A stretch of DNA of 64,000 bases from Rhodobacterales bacterium HTCC2255 (GCA_000153745.1 DS022282.1:1-64000); one strand, 5' to 3'. Positions 43,714 to 55,496 are shown, counted from the stretch's first letter. The notes: generated by a model from the letters alone, not told the origin. Numbers and translations: made by a program.

Positions 43714-45246
43714 ATGGCTACTATATCTCAGCAATTAGAAGAAAGACGGCGAGAAGCACGTCTTGGGGGTGGTCAAGATAGAATTGATGCGCAGCATTCT
43801 AAAGGCAAATTAACTGCCAGAGAGCGTATTGAAGTTCTTTTAGATAGTGGCAGCTTTGAAGAATTTGATATGTATAAAACACACAGATGTGTGGATTTTG
43901 GTATGGCGGAAAAGCAAATACCAGGCGATGGAGTTGTTACGGGATGGGGTACGATAAATGGTAGGCCTGTTTATTTGTATTCACAAGATTTCACAGTCTT
44001 TGGTGGTTCATTATCAGAAACACATGCAGAAAAAATATGTAAGATTATGGATTTAGCTATGCAAAATGGTGTTCCCGTAATTGGTATTTCTGATAGTGGA
44101 GGTGCGCGGATACAAGAAGGTGTAGCCTCTTTGGCAGGTTACAGCGAAGTCTTTAGGCGAAATGCTCAAGCCTCTGGGGCAATACCGCAAATATCTATGA
44201 TTATGGGCCCATCAGCGGGGGGAGCAGTTTATTCACCTGCAATGACTGATTTTATATTTATGGTAAAAGATACCTCATACATGTTTGTGACAGGTCCTGA
44301 TGTTGTTAAAACAGTTACTAATGAAATTGTATCATCTGAAGACTTAGGGGGAGCCTTAACTCATACCAAAAAATCTTCTGTAGCAGATGGTGCATATGAA
44401 AACGATATCGAAGCATTGTTGGATTTGAGACGCTTTTATTCATTTTTACCACTAAATGCTGGAGCATCTGCGCCACATCAAAAATCTAGTGATACATGGG
44501 ATCGTGAAGATACTTCACTTGATACATTAGTACCTCAAAACCCAAATCAACCGTATGACATGCGTGAAGTGGTTATTAAATTAGCTGATGAAGGTAACTT
44601 TTTTGAAATTCAAAAAGATTTTGCTGGAAACCTTTTAGTAGGTTTTATTCGAATAAATGGTGAAACAATTGGCGTTGTTGCTAATCAACCTCTCGTATTA
44701 GCAGGATGTTTAGATATAAATGCGAGTAGAAAAGGTGCAAGGTTTGTAAGATTTTGTAATGCATTTAGTATTCCCATTTTAACACTTGAAGATGTTCCTG
44801 GGTTTTTACCTGGAACCGCTCAAGAATATGGTGGAATTATAAAGCATGGTGCAAAATTATTGTTTGCCTACGCTCAGGCAACTGTACCTTTGGTTACAGT
44901 AATTACGAGAAAGGCATATGGAGGTGCATATTGTGTAATGGCGCCTAAACATCTTGGTGCTGATGTGAATTATGCATGGCCGTCTGCACAGATTGCTGTG
45001 ATGGGTGCAAAAGGTGCAACAGAAATTCTACATCGTGCTGATTTGGGTGATGATGATAAAATTGCACAGCATACAGCGGATTATGAAGAGAGGTTTGCTA
45101 ATCCTTTTGTAGCAGCTCAACGGGGCTTCGTAGATGAAGTAATAAATCCAAGATCTACTCGTAGGAGAATTGCAAGAAGTTTTGAGCTTTTGAAAAATAA
45201 AAAAGTTCACCAACCATTTAAAAAACATGACAACATCCCATTGTAG
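43714..45246 (+). CDS. pccB: Propionyl-CoA carboxylase, carboxyltransferase (beta) subunit
   Basis: A 510-residue carboxyltransferase. It contains [35 protein letters not shown] and the C-terminal [19 protein letters not shown], the crotonase-fold parts that bind the acyl-CoA and the carboxybiotin. It makes (S)-methylmalonyl-CoA with PccA. Preceded by GATGAGGAGA. pccA follows after 9 nt. The upstream gap of about 250 nt carries an AT-rich stretch without a visible gene. Confidence 0.95.
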   Translation: MATISQQLEERRREARLGGGQDRIDAQHSKGKLTARERIEVLLDSGSFEEFDMYKTHRCVDFGMAEKQIPGDGVVTGWGTINGRPVYLYSQDFTVFGGSLSETHAEKICKIMDLAMQNGVPVIGISDSGGARIQEGVASLAGYSEVFRRNAQASGAIPQISMIMGPSAGGAVYSPAMTDFIFMVKDTSYMFVTGPDVVKTVTNEIVSSEDLGGALTHTKKSSVADGAYENDIEALLDLRRFYSFLPLNAGASAPHQKSSDTWDREDTSLDTLVPQNPNQPYDMREVVIKLADEGNFFEIQKDFAGNLLVGFIRINGETIGVVANQPLVLAGCLDINASRKGARFVRFCNAFSIPILTLEDVPGFLPGTAQEYGGIIKHGAKLLFAYAQATVPLVTVITRKAYGGAYCVMAPKHLGADVNYAWPSAQIAVMGAKGATEILHRADLGDDDKIAQHTADYEERFANPFVAAQRGFVDEVINPRSTRRRIARSFELLKNKKVHQPFKKHDNIPL

Positions 45247-45255
45247 GTAACTGAT

Positions 45256-47139
45256 ATGATTAAGAAAATTTTAGTAGCAAATCGTGGTGAAATAGCATGT
45301 CGCGTTTTTAAAACAGCAAAAAAAATGAATATTCAAACCGTTGCAGTCTATTCTGACGCCGATGAAAATGCGCTCCACGTTAAAATGGCTGATGAGGCTG
45401 TTTATATTGGTGCTTCAGCCGCATCAGAAAGCTATTTAAGCATAGATAAGATTATTACTGCGTGTAAAGAAACTGGAGCAAATGCTGTACACCCTGGTTA
45501 TGGTTTTTTATCAGAGCGGGCTGAGTTTTGTGAGCGTTTAGCTGCAGAAAATATTATCTTTGTTGGACCACCTGTAAAAGCCATCGAAGCAATGGGTGAT
45601 AAAATTACTTCTAAGAAAATTGCTCAAGATGCAAATGTTTCCACAGTTCCGGGTCACATGGGATTAATTGATGATGCACAACATGCTGTCGCTATATCAA
45701 ATAAAATTGGTTATCCTGTTATGATTAAGGCTTCTGCTGGTGGTGGAGGTAAAGGCATGCGAATTGCTTGGAATGATGAAGAAGCATTAGAAGGTTTTGC
45801 CAGGTCAAAATCTGAGGCAGCGAGTAGTTTTGGTGATGATAGAATATTTATTGAAAAATTTATTGTTGAACCACGTCACATAGAAATTCAGGTCTTGGCA
45901 GACCAGCATGGTAATTGTGTTTATTTAGGTGAACGTGAATGTTCTATTCAGCGCCGTAATCAAAAAGTAATTGAAGAAGCTCCAAGTCCATTTTTGGATG
46001 AAAAAACACGAGCAGCAATGGGTGAGCAATCATGTGCACTTGCACAAGCCGTTGGATATACAAGTGCAGGCACAGTGGAATTTATCGTAGATAAAGAAAG
46101 AAATTTTTATTTTCTTGAAATGAATACACGATTACAGGTTGAACATCCAGTTACAGAATTAATTACTGGAATTGATCTTGTGGAACAAATGATCCGAGTT
46201 GCAACAGGTGAAAAGCTAAACTTTAAACAAAATTCCATTAAATTGAATGGTTGGGCAATGGAAAGCCGATTATATGCAGAAGATCCTTACCGCAATTTTC
46301 TACCATCAATAGGTCGTTTGACTCGATATCGGCCGCCGGCTGAAAGTGTTGCAAAAGAGTGTATTGTTAGAAACGATACTGGTGTTTTTGAAGGTGGGGA
46401 AATTTCTATGTTTTATGACCCTATGATTGCCAAGTTATGCACGTGGTCAACTGATAGAACAAAAGCAATTTGTGCAATGGAAACTGCACTAGATCGATTT
46501 GAAATTGAAGGTATTGGACATAATTTGCCATTTTTATCTGCCGTTATGGGGCACACTAGATTTAAATCTGGGAACATAACAACTGCATTTATAGATGAAG
46601 AATATCCAAATGGATTTGAAGGTGTAATTCCAAATGATGAAATATTAACAGTCTTATCCGCTACTGCTTTAATTATTACTAGAATGAAAATGCAGAGAAT
46701 TTCTGAGCGTGACAGTACTTTTGACAATCCAGTCCCTCAAAAAGATAATTTAGTTACCAGAATAGGCAGGAAAAATACGAATGTAACTATTAGTGATAAA
46801 AAAAATGGCTATGAGATTTCACTTGGTAATAAATCTTTTTTAGCATCTATCAAATATGAATTGGGTGGAACTTTAGCTGAGCTATCAATTGATGGAATCC
46901 TACATGCAATTAAAGTTGCGCCAGTTATTGGTGGATATCGTTTGCGTTTAAGGGGTGTAGAGCAGGTAGTGAGGGTAATGAATTCACGCATTGCAGAATT
47001 ATCTGATTTAATGCCAGATAAATTACCAGCAGATACATCTAAATTCTTATTGTGCCCAATGCCCGGTTTGATGGTTTCTATTCTAGTTTCTGAAGGAGAT
47101 AGTTTGGCTGTTGATGAAATAATTATGGAGTTTGAATAA
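45256..47139 (+). CDS. pccA: Propionyl-CoA carboxylase alpha subunit lacking the biotin-attachment segment
   Basis: A 627-residue protein. The biotin-carboxylase part is complete: KILVANRGEIACRV, the glycine-rich ATP loop KASAGGGGKGMRIA, and EMNTRLQVEHPVTE. The following BT domain is present. The C-terminus then goes straight from CPMPGLMVSILVSEG to DSLAVDEIIMEFE. In related alpha subunits some 35 residues with the biotinylated lysine (AMKM) lie between these two segments, and full length is about 660-680. The frame stays intact, so it looks like an in-frame deletion, not a frameshift. Without that lysine the enzyme could not carry CO2 by itself. Confidence 0.9.
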   Translation: MIKKILVANRGEIACRVFKTAKKMNIQTVAVYSDADENALHVKMADEAVYIGASAASESYLSIDKIITACKETGANAVHPGYGFLSERAEFCERLAAENIIFVGPPVKAIEAMGDKITSKKIAQDANVSTVPGHMGLIDDAQHAVAISNKIGYPVMIKASAGGGGKGMRIAWNDEEALEGFARSKSEAASSFGDDRIFIEKFIVEPRHIEIQVLADQHGNCVYLGERECSIQRRNQKVIEEAPSPFLDEKTRAAMGEQSCALAQAVGYTSAGTVEFIVDKERNFYFLEMNTRLQVEHPVTELITGIDLVEQMIRVATGEKLNFKQNSIKLNGWAMESRLYAEDPYRNFLPSIGRLTRYRPPAESVAKECIVRNDTGVFEGGEISMFYDPMIAKLCTWSTDRTKAICAMETALDRFEIEGIGHNLPFLSAVMGHTRFKSGNITTAFIDEEYPNGFEGVIPNDEILTVLSATALIITRMKMQRISERDSTFDNPVPQKDNLVTRIGRKNTNVTISDKKNGYEISLGNKSFLASIKYELGGTLAELSIDGILHAIKVAPVIGGYRLRLRGVEQVVRVMNSRIAELSDLMPDKLPADTSKFLLCPMPGLMVSILVSEGDSLAVDEIIMEFE

Positions 47140-47201
47140 TTAAGGTATTTCACGCAAAGTTTGTAAATATTTTGCTATATCTTAATAATTAAGGGGCAAT
47201 A

Positions 47202-49322
47202 ATGGCAATTGATAGAAAAAAAATATGGACTGAGTTGGCAACCAAAGAAGCAAATGGCAAAAAACCATTAGCTACTAAGACACCAGAAAATATTGATATA
47301 AAGCCATTTTATGATGCTAAAGACTTACCTGTAAATTCTATTGACGATATTCCTGGCAAGGCTCCTTTCACACGAGGTGTTAAAGCTTCTATGTATACTG
47401 GGCGTCCTTGGACAATAAGGCAGTATGCAGGATTTTCAACAGCTCAAGAGAGTAATGCTTTTTACCGTCGTAATTTGGCAGCAGGTCAAAAAGGTCTTTC
47501 GGTAGCATTCGATTTAGCAACGCATCGTGGGTATGATAGTGATCATGCAAGAGTGCTTGGGGATGTTGGTAAAGCGGGCGTTGCAATAGATAGTGTTGAA
47601 GACATGAAAATATTATTTGATGGAATCCCACTTGATAAAATGTCTGTTTCAATGACAATGAACGGTGCAATTATTCCAGTTTTAGCAATGTTTATTGTTG
47701 CTGGTGAAGAGCAGGGTGTTGATAAATCTGTTTTATCTGGGACTGTGCAAAATGATATTTTAAAAGAATTTATGGTACGTAACACTTATATCTATCCACC
47801 TGAACCAAGCATGAGAATAGTTTCTGATATTATTGAATATACAGCTACAAAAATGCCAAAATTTAACTCAATATCAATAAGTGGATACCATATGCAAGAA
47901 GCTGGATCTACTTTAGCACAAGAGTTAGCTTACACCATAGCAGATGGTATGGAATATGTCCGGGCTGCATTAAATAGGGGCTTGGATATAGATATTTTTG
48001 CAGGAAGATTATCATTCTTCTTTTGTATTGGTATGAATATGTTCATGGAAGCTGCAAAGTTGCGCGCTGCAAGGCAAATGTGGGCAAAAATAATGACAGA
48101 TTTTGGTGCTAAATCTGATCGGTCAAAAATGTTGCGAACACACTGTCAGACATCTGGTGTATCTTTGACTGAGCAAGATCCTTACAACAATGTTATTCGT
48201 ACTACTATTGAAGCAATGGCTGCAACACTTGGTGGGACGCAATCACTTCATACAAATTCTTTTGACGAAGCTATAGCGTTACCTACAGAACAATCTGCAA
48301 GAATAGCAAGAAATACTCAATTAATACTTCAACATGAAAGTGGTATCACTGACGTTGTGGATCCATTAGGTGGATCATATTATATTGAAGCATTAACCAA
48401 AGATTTAGCAGATAAAGCTTGGGAACTAATTGAAGAAGTTGAAGAGCTCGGTGGAATGACTAAGGCTGTTGAAGCAGGGTTGCCCAAAATGAGGATAGAA
48501 GAAGCTGCCGCCAAACGTCAAGCAAGAGTTGATAAAGGTGAAGATGTTATTGTTGGGGTTAATAAATATCGCCTTGAAGAAGAAGAAGATATAAAAACTC
48601 GAGAGATTGATAATACAGCCGTGCGAGAAGCTCAAATTGAACAGTTGAATTTAATTAAACGCACACGAAATTCAGGTAATTGCATAAAAGCATTAGAAGA
48701 TTTAGAAAAATCTGCCGCATCAGGTGAAGGTAACTTACTTGCTTATGCAATTGAAGCTGCACGAAATAGGGCAACTTTAGGTGAAATTTCTTATACTATG
48801 GAAAAAGCTTTTACACGACATTCAGCTACTACACGCATCATAAGTGGTGTTTATGAAAATGCATATGCAGGCGATCCTGAATACAGTAATTTACAAAAGC
48901 GAATAGAAGAAATGGAAAGACGACCACATGTATTTGTAGCAAAGGTTGGTCAAGATGGTCATGATAGAGGAGCAAAAGTTATTGCGACAGCTTTTTCAGA
49001 TCTTGGATTTACTGTAGATCTTTCAGAAATGTTTGAAACGCCTCAAGAAATAGCAAATAAAGCAATAAAGCTTGAAGTTGATGTAGTTGGCATTTCGTCT
49101 TTAGCAGCAGGACATAAAACTTTGATTCCAGAAATCATCGAGCATCTGAAAGCAAAAGGAAGATTAGATATAATAGTGATTGCTGGTGGAGTTATTCCAG
49201 AAAAAGATTATGAATTTTTACGAAATGCTGGTGTTGCTGAAGTTTTTGGCCCTGGAACAAATGTTATAGATGCTGCTAACTCTATTTTAAGTCAGGTTAA
49301 AGGTTTAAGAAGGAACGTATAA
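47202..49322 (+). CDS. mcm: Methylmalonyl-CoA mutase
   Basis: A 706-residue B12 enzyme turning methylmalonyl-CoA into succinyl-CoA. The N-terminal TIM barrel has [17 protein letters not shown] and [14 protein letters not shown]; the C-terminal B12 domain has the base-off motif with cobalt-binding His ([17 protein letters not shown]). Length is typical of the single-chain bacterial form. The stop overlaps the epimerase start by 1 nt. No MeaB chaperone gene is nearby. Confidence 0.95.
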   Translation: MAIDRKKIWTELATKEANGKKPLATKTPENIDIKPFYDAKDLPVNSIDDIPGKAPFTRGVKASMYTGRPWTIRQYAGFSTAQESNAFYRRNLAAGQKGLSVAFDLATHRGYDSDHARVLGDVGKAGVAIDSVEDMKILFDGIPLDKMSVSMTMNGAIIPVLAMFIVAGEEQGVDKSVLSGTVQNDILKEFMVRNTYIYPPEPSMRIVSDIIEYTATKMPKFNSISISGYHMQEAGSTLAQELAYTIADGMEYVRAALNRGLDIDIFAGRLSFFFCIGMNMFMEAAKLRAARQMWAKIMTDFGAKSDRSKMLRTHCQTSGVSLTEQDPYNNVIRTTIEAMAATLGGTQSLHTNSFDEAIALPTEQSARIARNTQLILQHESGITDVVDPLGGSYYIEALTKDLADKAWELIEEVEELGGMTKAVEAGLPKMRIEEAAAKRQARVDKGEDVIVGVNKYRLEEEEDIKTREIDNTAVREAQIEQLNLIKRTRNSGNCIKALEDLEKSAASGEGNLLAYAIEAARNRATLGEISYTMEKAFTRHSATTRIISGVYENAYAGDPEYSNLQKRIEEMERRPHVFVAKVGQDGHDRGAKVIATAFSDLGFTVDLSEMFETPQEIANKAIKLEVDVVGISSLAAGHKTLIPEIIEHLKAKGRLDIIVIAGGVIPEKDYEFLRNAGVAEVFGPGTNVIDAANSILSQVKGLRRNV

Positions 49323-49732
49323 TGATTGGATCATTGAACCATATTGCAATTGCTGTTCCTGATTTAGATGAAGCCATGGCAAAGTATTCTGGCCCATTAG
49401 GGGCCAAGGTTGGACAACCTCAAAATCTTGTTGAACATGGTGTGACCGTAGTTTTCATTGATTTGCCAAATACCAAAATAGAGTTGATAAGTCCCTTCGG
49501 TGAAAATAGTCCTATTTTATCATTTATGAAAAAAAACCCTAATGGTGGTATTCATCATATTTGTTATGAAGTAGATTGTATAAATAGTGCTATTTCGAAA
49601 TTAACTGAAGGTGGAGCAATGATATTAGGTGACGGGAAGCCTAAAATTGGAGCACATGGAAATCCTGTTATTTTTTTACACCCAAAGGACTTTAATGGTA
49701 CATTGATTGAACTTGAAGAAGTGAGAGCTTAA
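49322..49732 (+). CDS. mce: Methylmalonyl-CoA epimerase
   Basis: A 136-residue glyoxalase-fold enzyme. Metal-binding residues are seen in SLNHIAIAVPDLDEA (His), GGIHHICYEV (His) and the terminal GTLIELEEV (Glu). It turns the (S) product of PccAB into the (R) form used by the mutase. It is joined to the mutase stop (TAATG), giving tight translational coupling. Confidence 0.92.
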   Translation: MIGSLNHIAIAVPDLDEAMAKYSGPLGAKVGQPQNLVEHGVTVVFIDLPNTKIELISPFGENSPILSFMKKNPNGGIHHICYEVDCINSAISKLTEGGAMILGDGKPKIGAHGNPVIFLHPKDFNGTLIELEEVRA

Positions 49733-49845
49733 AAAACAATCCTTATTACTTCAAATAGTCTTATTTTGCTTAATGAGCTTGACTTATAAACATGTTTTAA
49801 CGATAAGCCACCATCCATAATATTTAATTTATGGTGTTTATATGA

Positions 49846-49942
49846 TCGCTCTTTAAACGGGCGCGCAGTTTGAAGGCGGAGATGATCTCCAAAACGCTTG
49901 TTTACAAGGGCCGAAAGACGCGGAAATTAAAGGAAGACGCAC
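49846..49942 (+). promoter_or_regulatory. Structured 5' leader of rplU
   Basis: This stretch before rplU is unusually GC-rich for the window. A hairpin GGAGA-TGA-TCTCC (49878-49890) sits inside an outer GCG/CGC pairing, and CTTG/CAAG follows. Such a leader may regulate the ribosomal proteins by autogenous control, as known for other L21 leaders. The structure is seen; the control function is inference. Confidence 0.4.
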
Positions 49943-50479
49943 ATGTTTGCGGTATTAAAAACTGGTGGCAAGCAGTATAAAGTTGCAAATGGAGATATAC
50001 TCCGAATTGAAAAAGTAACAGGTAATGCTGGTGAAAAAGTTCAATTTAATGAAATTTTGATGGTTGGTGGAGACAATTTAGTTGTTGGTGCACCAAATGT
50101 TGCAGGAGCTGCTGTTCAAGCTGAAATCCTGGAGCAGGGCAAAGGTCCTAAAGTTATAAATTATGTGAAACGTCGCCGTAAACATAGTTCACAACGCCGT
50201 AAGGGTCATCGCCAGCAAATTACAGTTCTACGTGTAACAGATATTCTGGCAAAAGGCGCAGAGAAATCTGGAGTATCTATTGCTGAAAACGGTCGTGGGT
50301 TTGATACAACTGCTGCTCCAGTAGCACCAGCGAAGAAACCAGCAGCCAAGAAACCAGTTGCTAAAAAAGCAGCAACTGAAAAGAAACCAGTCGCTAAAAA
50401 AGCAGCAGCTGAAAAGAAACCCGCAGCAAAAAAAGCGGCGCCTAAAAAGGCTGCAGCAAAAAAAGCTGAAGATAAATAG
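49943..50479 (+). CDS. rplU: 50S ribosomal protein L21 with Lys/Ala-rich tail
   Basis: The first 103 residues are ribosomal L21 (MFAVLKTGGKQYKVANGD and KVINYVKRRRKHSSQRRKGHR). A low-complexity tail of about 60 residues made of repeats such as PAAKKPVAKKA follows, making the protein 178 residues. Such tails exist in several alphaproteobacterial L21 proteins and probably touch rRNA. The repeated codons are prone to slippage. Confidence 0.95.
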   Translation: MFAVLKTGGKQYKVANGDILRIEKVTGNAGEKVQFNEILMVGGDNLVVGAPNVAGAAVQAEILEQGKGPKVINYVKRRRKHSSQRRKGHRQQITVLRVTDILAKGAEKSGVSIAENGRGFDTTAAPVAPAKKPAAKKPVAKKAATEKKPVAKKAAAEKKPAAKKAAPKKAAAKKAEDK

Positions 50480-50491
50480 GAGCAAAGCGAA

Positions 50492-50761
50492 ATGGCACAT
50501 AAAAAAGCAGGCGGTTCATCCCGTAATGGTCGTGACTCCGCTGGACGTCGTCTTGGTGTAAAAAAATATGGTGGTGAACTAGTCATTCCAGGCAATATTA
50601 TCTGTCGCCAACGTGGTAACAAGTGGTGGCCAGGTGAAAATGTAGGTCAGGGTAAAGATCACACATTATTTGCGCTCACAGATGGTAACGTTAAGTTCCA
50701 TAAAGGTTTCAAAGGTCGCACTTTTGTATCAGTTTTACCAGTAGCTGAGGCTGCTGAATAA
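50492..50761 (+). CDS. rpmA: 50S ribosomal protein L27
   Basis: An 89-residue protein with the standard [16 protein letters not shown] start that reaches the peptidyl-transferase centre, and [23 protein letters not shown]. Follows rplU by 12 nt as in nearly all bacteria and ends in a strong terminator. Confidence 0.97.
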   Translation: MAHKKAGGSSRNGRDSAGRRLGVKKYGGELVIPGNIICRQRGNKWWPGENVGQGKDHTLFALTDGNVKFHKGFKGRTFVSVLPVAEAAE

Positions 50762-50788
50762 ACTGACTTTAAAATAAATATTTAAGAA

Positions 50789-50817
50789 AGGGTCGGTCTT
50801 TACCGACCCTTTTTTTA
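50789..50817 (+). terminator. Terminator of rplU-rpmA
   Basis: A perfect 9-bp stem AGGGTCGGT/ACCGACCCT with loop CTTT is followed by TTTTTTT, 27 nt after the rpmA stop. Confidence 0.92.
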
Positions 50818-50881
50818 TTCCAAGAGCTTGTTCATTTGATCTAGCTTGTATATCGAATAATAAAAATTAAAGAGATAAATA

Positions 50882-51934
50882 ATGAAGTTCCTTGATCTAG
50901 CAAAAGTTTACATAAAATCTGGTGCAGGTGGAAATGGATGTATTTCTTTCCGAAGAGAAGCTCATACTGAATATGGTGGCCCTGATGGCGGTAATGGTGG
51001 TCGAGGTGGTGATGTTGTTGTTGAGGCAATTGATAATCTTAATACACTTATTGATTTTAGGTACCAGCAACACTTTTTTGCTCAAAATGGCCGTTCAGGA
51101 ATGGGAAAACAACGTTCCGGTGCAGATGGACAAGATATAGTTTTAAAAGTCCCAGTAGGCACAGAGATATTAGAAGAAGATCAAGAAACTGTAATTGTAG
51201 ATTTAACTGAACCAGGTCAGAGATTTGTTTTATCTCAAGGTGGCAATGGTGGATTTGGCAACCTTCATTTTAAATCTTCAACAAATCAAGCGCCGAGACG
51301 AGCAAATCCTGGTCAACCATTTGTTGAACGAACTATTTGGTTGCGCTTAAAGCTGATTGCTGATGCTGGACTTCTTGGTTTGCCAAATGCTGGAAAGTCT
51401 ACATTTTTAGCCGCTACATCAAATGCTAGGCCAAAGATCGCTGATTACCCATTTACTACATTGCATCCAAATCTAGGAGTTGTTGGCGTTGACAATAAAG
51501 AATTTGTAATTGCTGATATTCCAGGGCTTATTGAGGGTGCTTCAGAAGGGGTTGGATTAGGTGTCCGGTTTTTAGGTCATGTTGAACGTTGCGCGGTACT
51601 TTTACATCTTATCGACGGCACCTCAGAAACAGTTGTTGATGACTATAAAACTATCATCCAAGAACTTGAAAAGTATGGTGGAGACCTTGCAAATAGACCT
51701 AGGGTGACAGCTTTAAATAAAATAGATGCAATAGATGAAACTGAATTAGCAATAAAAGCGCATGAATTAGAACTTCATATAGGTTCACCCATTTTGCAAT
51801 TATCAGGCGTTTCTAGGGCAGGTTTAACTGACGTTTTGAGAGCAGTTGCAGCAGAAGTAGAGCATCGCGACGCTTTAGAGAAGATAAGTAAAACTGATAG
51901 TGGAGATGAGGAACCGGGTGGATGGCGACCTTAA
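50882..51934 (+). CDS. obgE: GTPase Obg
   Basis: A 350-residue GTPase that acts in late 50S ribosome assembly and stress signalling. The N-terminal glycine-rich Obg domain ([16 protein letters not shown]) is followed by the G domain with P-loop [12 protein letters not shown], switch [12 protein letters not shown] and the guanine-specifying TALNKIDA. Overlaps proB by 13 nt. Confidence 0.96.
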   Translation: MKFLDLAKVYIKSGAGGNGCISFRREAHTEYGGPDGGNGGRGGDVVVEAIDNLNTLIDFRYQQHFFAQNGRSGMGKQRSGADGQDIVLKVPVGTEILEEDQETVIVDLTEPGQRFVLSQGGNGGFGNLHFKSSTNQAPRRANPGQPFVERTIWLRLKLIADAGLLGLPNAGKSTFLAATSNARPKIADYPFTTLHPNLGVVGVDNKEFVIADIPGLIEGASEGVGLGVRFLGHVERCAVLLHLIDGTSETVVDDYKTIIQELEKYGGDLANRPRVTALNKIDAIDETELAIKAHELELHIGSPILQLSGVSRAGLTDVLRAVAAEVEHRDALEKISKTDSGDEEPGGWRP

Positions 51935-53028
51935 ATGATTACAAGCGTATAATTATCAAGATTGGCTCAGCGCTATTAGTAGATGGGTCAACTGGAAATA
52001 TTCGTACAGATTGGTTGCGAGGATTAGCTGCTGATGTTGCGAGACTTAAATCCCAAGGGCAAGATGTGATAATCGTGTCTTCTGGTTCAATAGCTTTAGG
52101 TAGAAGCGTATTGAGATTAACAGAAAAAGTTTTATCACTTGAGGAAAGTCAAGCATCTGCTGCGGTGGGTCAAATTCGATTAGCACAAGCGTATGAAGCT
52201 GCATTAGGCACTCTTGGCATTAAAACTGCACAAATTTTATTAACTCTTGAAGATAGTGCAGATAGGCGGCGATATTTAAATTCAAGAAGAACTATGACTG
52301 CATTGCTTGGATTAGATGTTGTCCCGATTGTGAACGAGAATGATACTGTAGCAACAGACGAGATTAGGTTTGGAGATAATGACCGCCTAGCCTCACAAGT
52401 TGCAGCTATGGTTGAAGGTGATCTCTTGATATTACTATCTGATGTTGACGGTCTATACACTGGAGATCCACGAATTGATAAATCTGCTCATCATATTCCT
52501 GTCGTGGAGAAAATAACACCAGAAATGGAAATATGGGCAGGTGATGCTGCTTCATCATCCTCTAAAGGTGGAATGAAAACAAAAGTAATGGCTGCAAAAA
52601 CTGCAATGTCAGCAGGGTGTGAAATGGTGATCATGGAAGGCAATGTTGAAAGACCGCTATCTGCTTTATCTGCGGGTGTAAAATGTAGTTGGTTTAAATC
52701 ATCAAGTACTCCTAATCTTGCCCGTAAAATATGGATTTCTGGAATGAAGCCAAAAGGTACAATAATTATTGATCATGGTGCTGAAATTGCATTAAAAGCA
52801 GGCAAATCGTTATTATCAGTTGGTGTTAAATCTATTCAAGGTATATTTGATAGAGGTGATATGGTTTGTATCCAAAATGAAATGCACCAAGAATTAGGCA
52901 AAGGACTTACAAGTTACGATATGCGTGAGGCTGAATTAATTTCAGGTAAAAAAACATCAGATATATCTGAAATTTTAGGTTACGAAGGGCGCGGTGCTTT
53001 AATTCATCGTGATGATATGGTTTTATGA
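51922..53028 (+). CDS. proB: Glutamate 5-kinase
   Basis: A 368-residue kinase for the first step of proline synthesis. The amino-acid-kinase domain has [22 protein letters not shown] and [20 protein letters not shown], and a C-terminal PUA domain follows (about 280-368). The start lies within the obgE end, suggesting coupled translation. Confidence 0.95.
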   Translation: MATLNDYKRIIIKIGSALLVDGSTGNIRTDWLRGLAADVARLKSQGQDVIIVSSGSIALGRSVLRLTEKVLSLEESQASAAVGQIRLAQAYEAALGTLGIKTAQILLTLEDSADRRRYLNSRRTMTALLGLDVVPIVNENDTVATDEIRFGDNDRLASQVAAMVEGDLLILLSDVDGLYTGDPRIDKSAHHIPVVEKITPEMEIWAGDAASSSSKGGMKTKVMAAKTAMSAGCEMVIMEGNVERPLSALSAGVKCSWFKSSSTPNLARKIWISGMKPKGTIIIDHGAEIALKAGKSLLSVGVKSIQGIFDRGDMVCIQNEMHQELGKGLTSYDMREAELISGKKTSDISEILGYEGRGALIHRDDMVL

Positions 53029-53035
53029 GGGTTCG

Positions 53036-54289
53036 ATGGATATTGAATTAGAAATGAAAAAAATTGGCCAAAATGCAAAAGATGCAAGCATGATATTAGC
53101 TTGTGCAAGCGCTGACCAAAAACAAAAAGCCCTTGAAAATGCTGCTGATATTATTTGGGAAAAAAAAGAAGATATTCTCATTGAAAATAATAACGACTTG
53201 AAGCTTGCAAGAGAAAAAAACCTTTCTAGTGCAATGATAGACAGACTTTTGTTAGATGAGAATAGAATCAAGTCAATTGTTGATGGATTAAGATCTATAG
53301 CTGCACAAAATGATCCTATTGGTGTTGTTTTAACTGAATGGGATCAACCTTCGGGGTTGAATATTCAAAGAGTTAGAACACCTTTAGGTGTTATTGGTGT
53401 TATTTATGAAAGTCGCCCAAATGTTACTGCTGATGCTGGAGCGCTATGTTTGAAAGCCGGTAATTCAGTTATTCTTAGGTGTGGATCAGAAAGTTTTCAT
53501 TCTTCTGGTGCAATTCATAAATGTTTAGTTCAGGGTCTTGTTTCAGTGGGACTACCATCTAGCGCAATTCAGTTAGTGCCAAGCCGTGATCGTGCAATTG
53601 TTGGTGAGATGCTAAGGATGACTGATTTTATAGATGTCATTGTTCCTCGTGGAGGAAAAAGTCTTGTTGGTAGAGTACAATCAGAAGCACGCGTACCAGT
53701 TTTTGCGCATTTAGAAGGCATCTGTCATATTTATATAGATAAAGATGCTGATATTGAGAAAACTAGAGCTGTAATTATGAATGCAAAAACACGTAGAACT
53801 GGAATTTGTGGTTCAGCCGAATGCTTATTGATTGACCATGAATTTTTTACAAAAAACGGCGCAATATTTATTGAAGATTTAATTTCTGGAGGTGTTGAAG
53901 TTAGAGGGGATAAAACAATTCAATCAATAGCAGGGGTAATTGCTGCTAATGATCAAGATTGGGGGAAAGAGTATTTGGATATGATTATTTCTGCTAAAAT
54001 AGTCAATGGAATTGGCGATGCAATAAATCATTTACGTTATTTTTCCTCAAACCATACAGATTGTATTATGACGGAGAATAAATCTACTGCATCAGAATTT
54101 TTCCAAAAAGTTGATAGTGCCATTGTAATGCTAAATGCATCCACTCAATTTGCCGATGGCGGTGAATTTGGAATGGGTGCAGAAATTGGTATAGCGACTG
54201 GGAAAATGCATGCACGAGGTCCCGTTGGAGTAGAACAATTAACAAGTTTCAAATATTTAGTTACTGGTGATGGTTCTGTAAGAAAGTAA
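53036..54289 (+). CDS. proA: Gamma-glutamyl phosphate reductase
   Basis: A 417-residue enzyme of proline synthesis, acting after ProB. The catalytic Cys is in [14 protein letters not shown], and [21 protein letters not shown] is the usual N-terminal motif. The ATG at 53036 follows GAGGG, 7 nt after the proB stop; the frame extends to 53009 without a good start. The obgE-proB-proA order is common in alphaproteobacteria. Confidence 0.95.
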   Translation: MDIELEMKKIGQNAKDASMILACASADQKQKALENAADIIWEKKEDILIENNNDLKLAREKNLSSAMIDRLLLDENRIKSIVDGLRSIAAQNDPIGVVLTEWDQPSGLNIQRVRTPLGVIGVIYESRPNVTADAGALCLKAGNSVILRCGSESFHSSGAIHKCLVQGLVSVGLPSSAIQLVPSRDRAIVGEMLRMTDFIDVIVPRGGKSLVGRVQSEARVPVFAHLEGICHIYIDKDADIEKTRAVIMNAKTRRTGICGSAECLLIDHEFFTKNGAIFIEDLISGGVEVRGDKTIQSIAGVIAANDQDWGKEYLDMIISAKIVNGIGDAINHLRYFSSNHTDCIMTENKSTASEFFQKVDSAIVMLNASTQFADGGEFGMGAEIGIATGKMHARGPVGVEQLTSFKYLVTGDGSVRK

Positions 54290-54385
54290 CCTTATCAAAA
54301 TACAAAGGCTAGGGTAGCCATCTGTTACTGATCGCGCTAAACATCTAAGAAGTAGATTAATCCTTATCTGATGACAGGGACTTGA

Positions 54386-55480
54386 ATGAAGAATTTTACA
54401 ATTAAACAAATCGCTGATGAATTAGGTGCAGAAGCTTTTGGTGATTTAGAGTTAAAAATTTCAGGAGTTAATGCTCCATCTAGAGCGTCAATTAATGAAT
54501 TAGCCTTAGCAATGGATCCAAGTTATGAAGAATCCCTTAATTCTTCAGATGCAAACGCTGCAATAGTTTGGCCTGGAGCTGATTGGAAAAAAATAGGGCT
54601 CATGGGAGGAATAATAGCCCCTCGATCCCGATATATTTTGTCTGGTATAACACATTTATTTGAAAAAAAACCAGAAATTGTTGAGGGAATACACCCTTCA
54701 GCCATAATTTCCAAAAGTGTTATTTTAGGTAAAAATATTTCTATAGGGGCATTTGTTGTTATAGGTGAAAGAGTAAAAATTGGTAATAATACAAAAATTT
54801 TATCTCACACGACTATATCTGAGGATGCCATTATTGATGAAAATGCACTTATATATTCTGGAGTACGTATTGGAGCACGAGTCAAAATAGGTAAAAACTT
54901 TATATGCCAATCTAATACGGTAATTGGAGTAGATGGTTTTTCTTATGTTACGCCTGAACCAGGAGCAGTTGAAGAAGCTAAAAGAACAGGCAAGATTACT
55001 GCGAATTCAAGAACTGAACGCTTCGAACGTATCAATTCACTAGGAACTATAATAATTGGCGAAAATGTTGAGATTGGAGCCAATAGTGCTATCGACCGGG
55101 GAACTATTGAAAATACAATTATTGGTGATGGTAGCAAATTAGATAACTTGGTTCATATTGCTCACAATGTAAATATAGGCTCAACTTGTTTGATTTGTGC
55201 GCAGGTGGGAATTGCTGGCAGCTCTGTAATTGGCGACAGAGTTGTTTTAGGTGGGCAAGTTGGCGTTGCTGACCATATATCTATAGGATCAGATGTTATA
55301 GTTGCTGGCAAATCTGGAATTTCATCTAATGTACCATCTGGGCGAATTATGATGGGTAATCCTGCAATGCGAATGGATTTGAATATAGAATCTTACAAAG
55401 CAGTCCGCCGTTTGCCACGTATTCTAGCTAAGTTTGCTAAAATTGAAGAGTTTATTTCTAATAATAAAAAAAATAAATAA
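54386..55480 (+). CDS. lpxD: UDP-3-O-acylglucosamine N-acyltransferase
   Basis: A 364-residue left-handed beta-helix acyltransferase of lipid A synthesis. The hexapeptide repeats run through about residues 105-320 ([25 protein letters not shown]) with the catalytic His in [12 protein letters not shown]. The usual neighbours bamA, fabZ and lpxA are missing; it instead stands before an ACP and ketosynthase gene. A dedicated acyl supply for lipid A is a natural guess. Confidence 0.93.
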   Translation: MKNFTIKQIADELGAEAFGDLELKISGVNAPSRASINELALAMDPSYEESLNSSDANAAIVWPGADWKKIGLMGGIIAPRSRYILSGITHLFEKKPEIVEGIHPSAIISKSVILGKNISIGAFVVIGERVKIGNNTKILSHTTISEDAIIDENALIYSGVRIGARVKIGKNFICQSNTVIGVDGFSYVTPEPGAVEEAKRTGKITANSRTERFERINSLGTIIIGENVEIGANSAIDRGTIENTIIGDGSKLDNLVHIAHNVNIGSTCLICAQVGIAGSSVIGDRVVLGGQVGVADHISIGSDVIVAGKSGISSNVPSGRIMMGNPAMRMDLNIESYKAVRRLPRILAKFAKIEEFISNNKKNK

Positions 55481-55496
55481 ATTGTAGAGTATTTAG

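Noticed and set aside
45256-47139. A frameshift or sequencing slip as the cause of the short pccA
   Set aside because: The frame stays open through both flanking biotinyl-domain segments up to the normal C-terminus, so a single-base error cannot explain it. A dropped in-frame segment in the assembly remains possible and is mentioned in the finding.
50330-50476. A CRISPR-like or tandem DNA repeat array
   Set aside because: The repetition comes from Lys/Ala codons in the coding tail of L21; there are no spacers. No CRISPR array was found elsewhere in the window.
50206-50622. Long minus-strand open frames over rplU
   Set aside because: They mirror the Lys/Ala repeats of L21 on the opposite strand and give Phe/Ala/Cys-rich nonsense without a start signal.
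54307-54319. Terminator after proA
   Set aside because: A 5-bp stem GGCTA/TAGCC with a GGG loop and no T tract is too weak to call.
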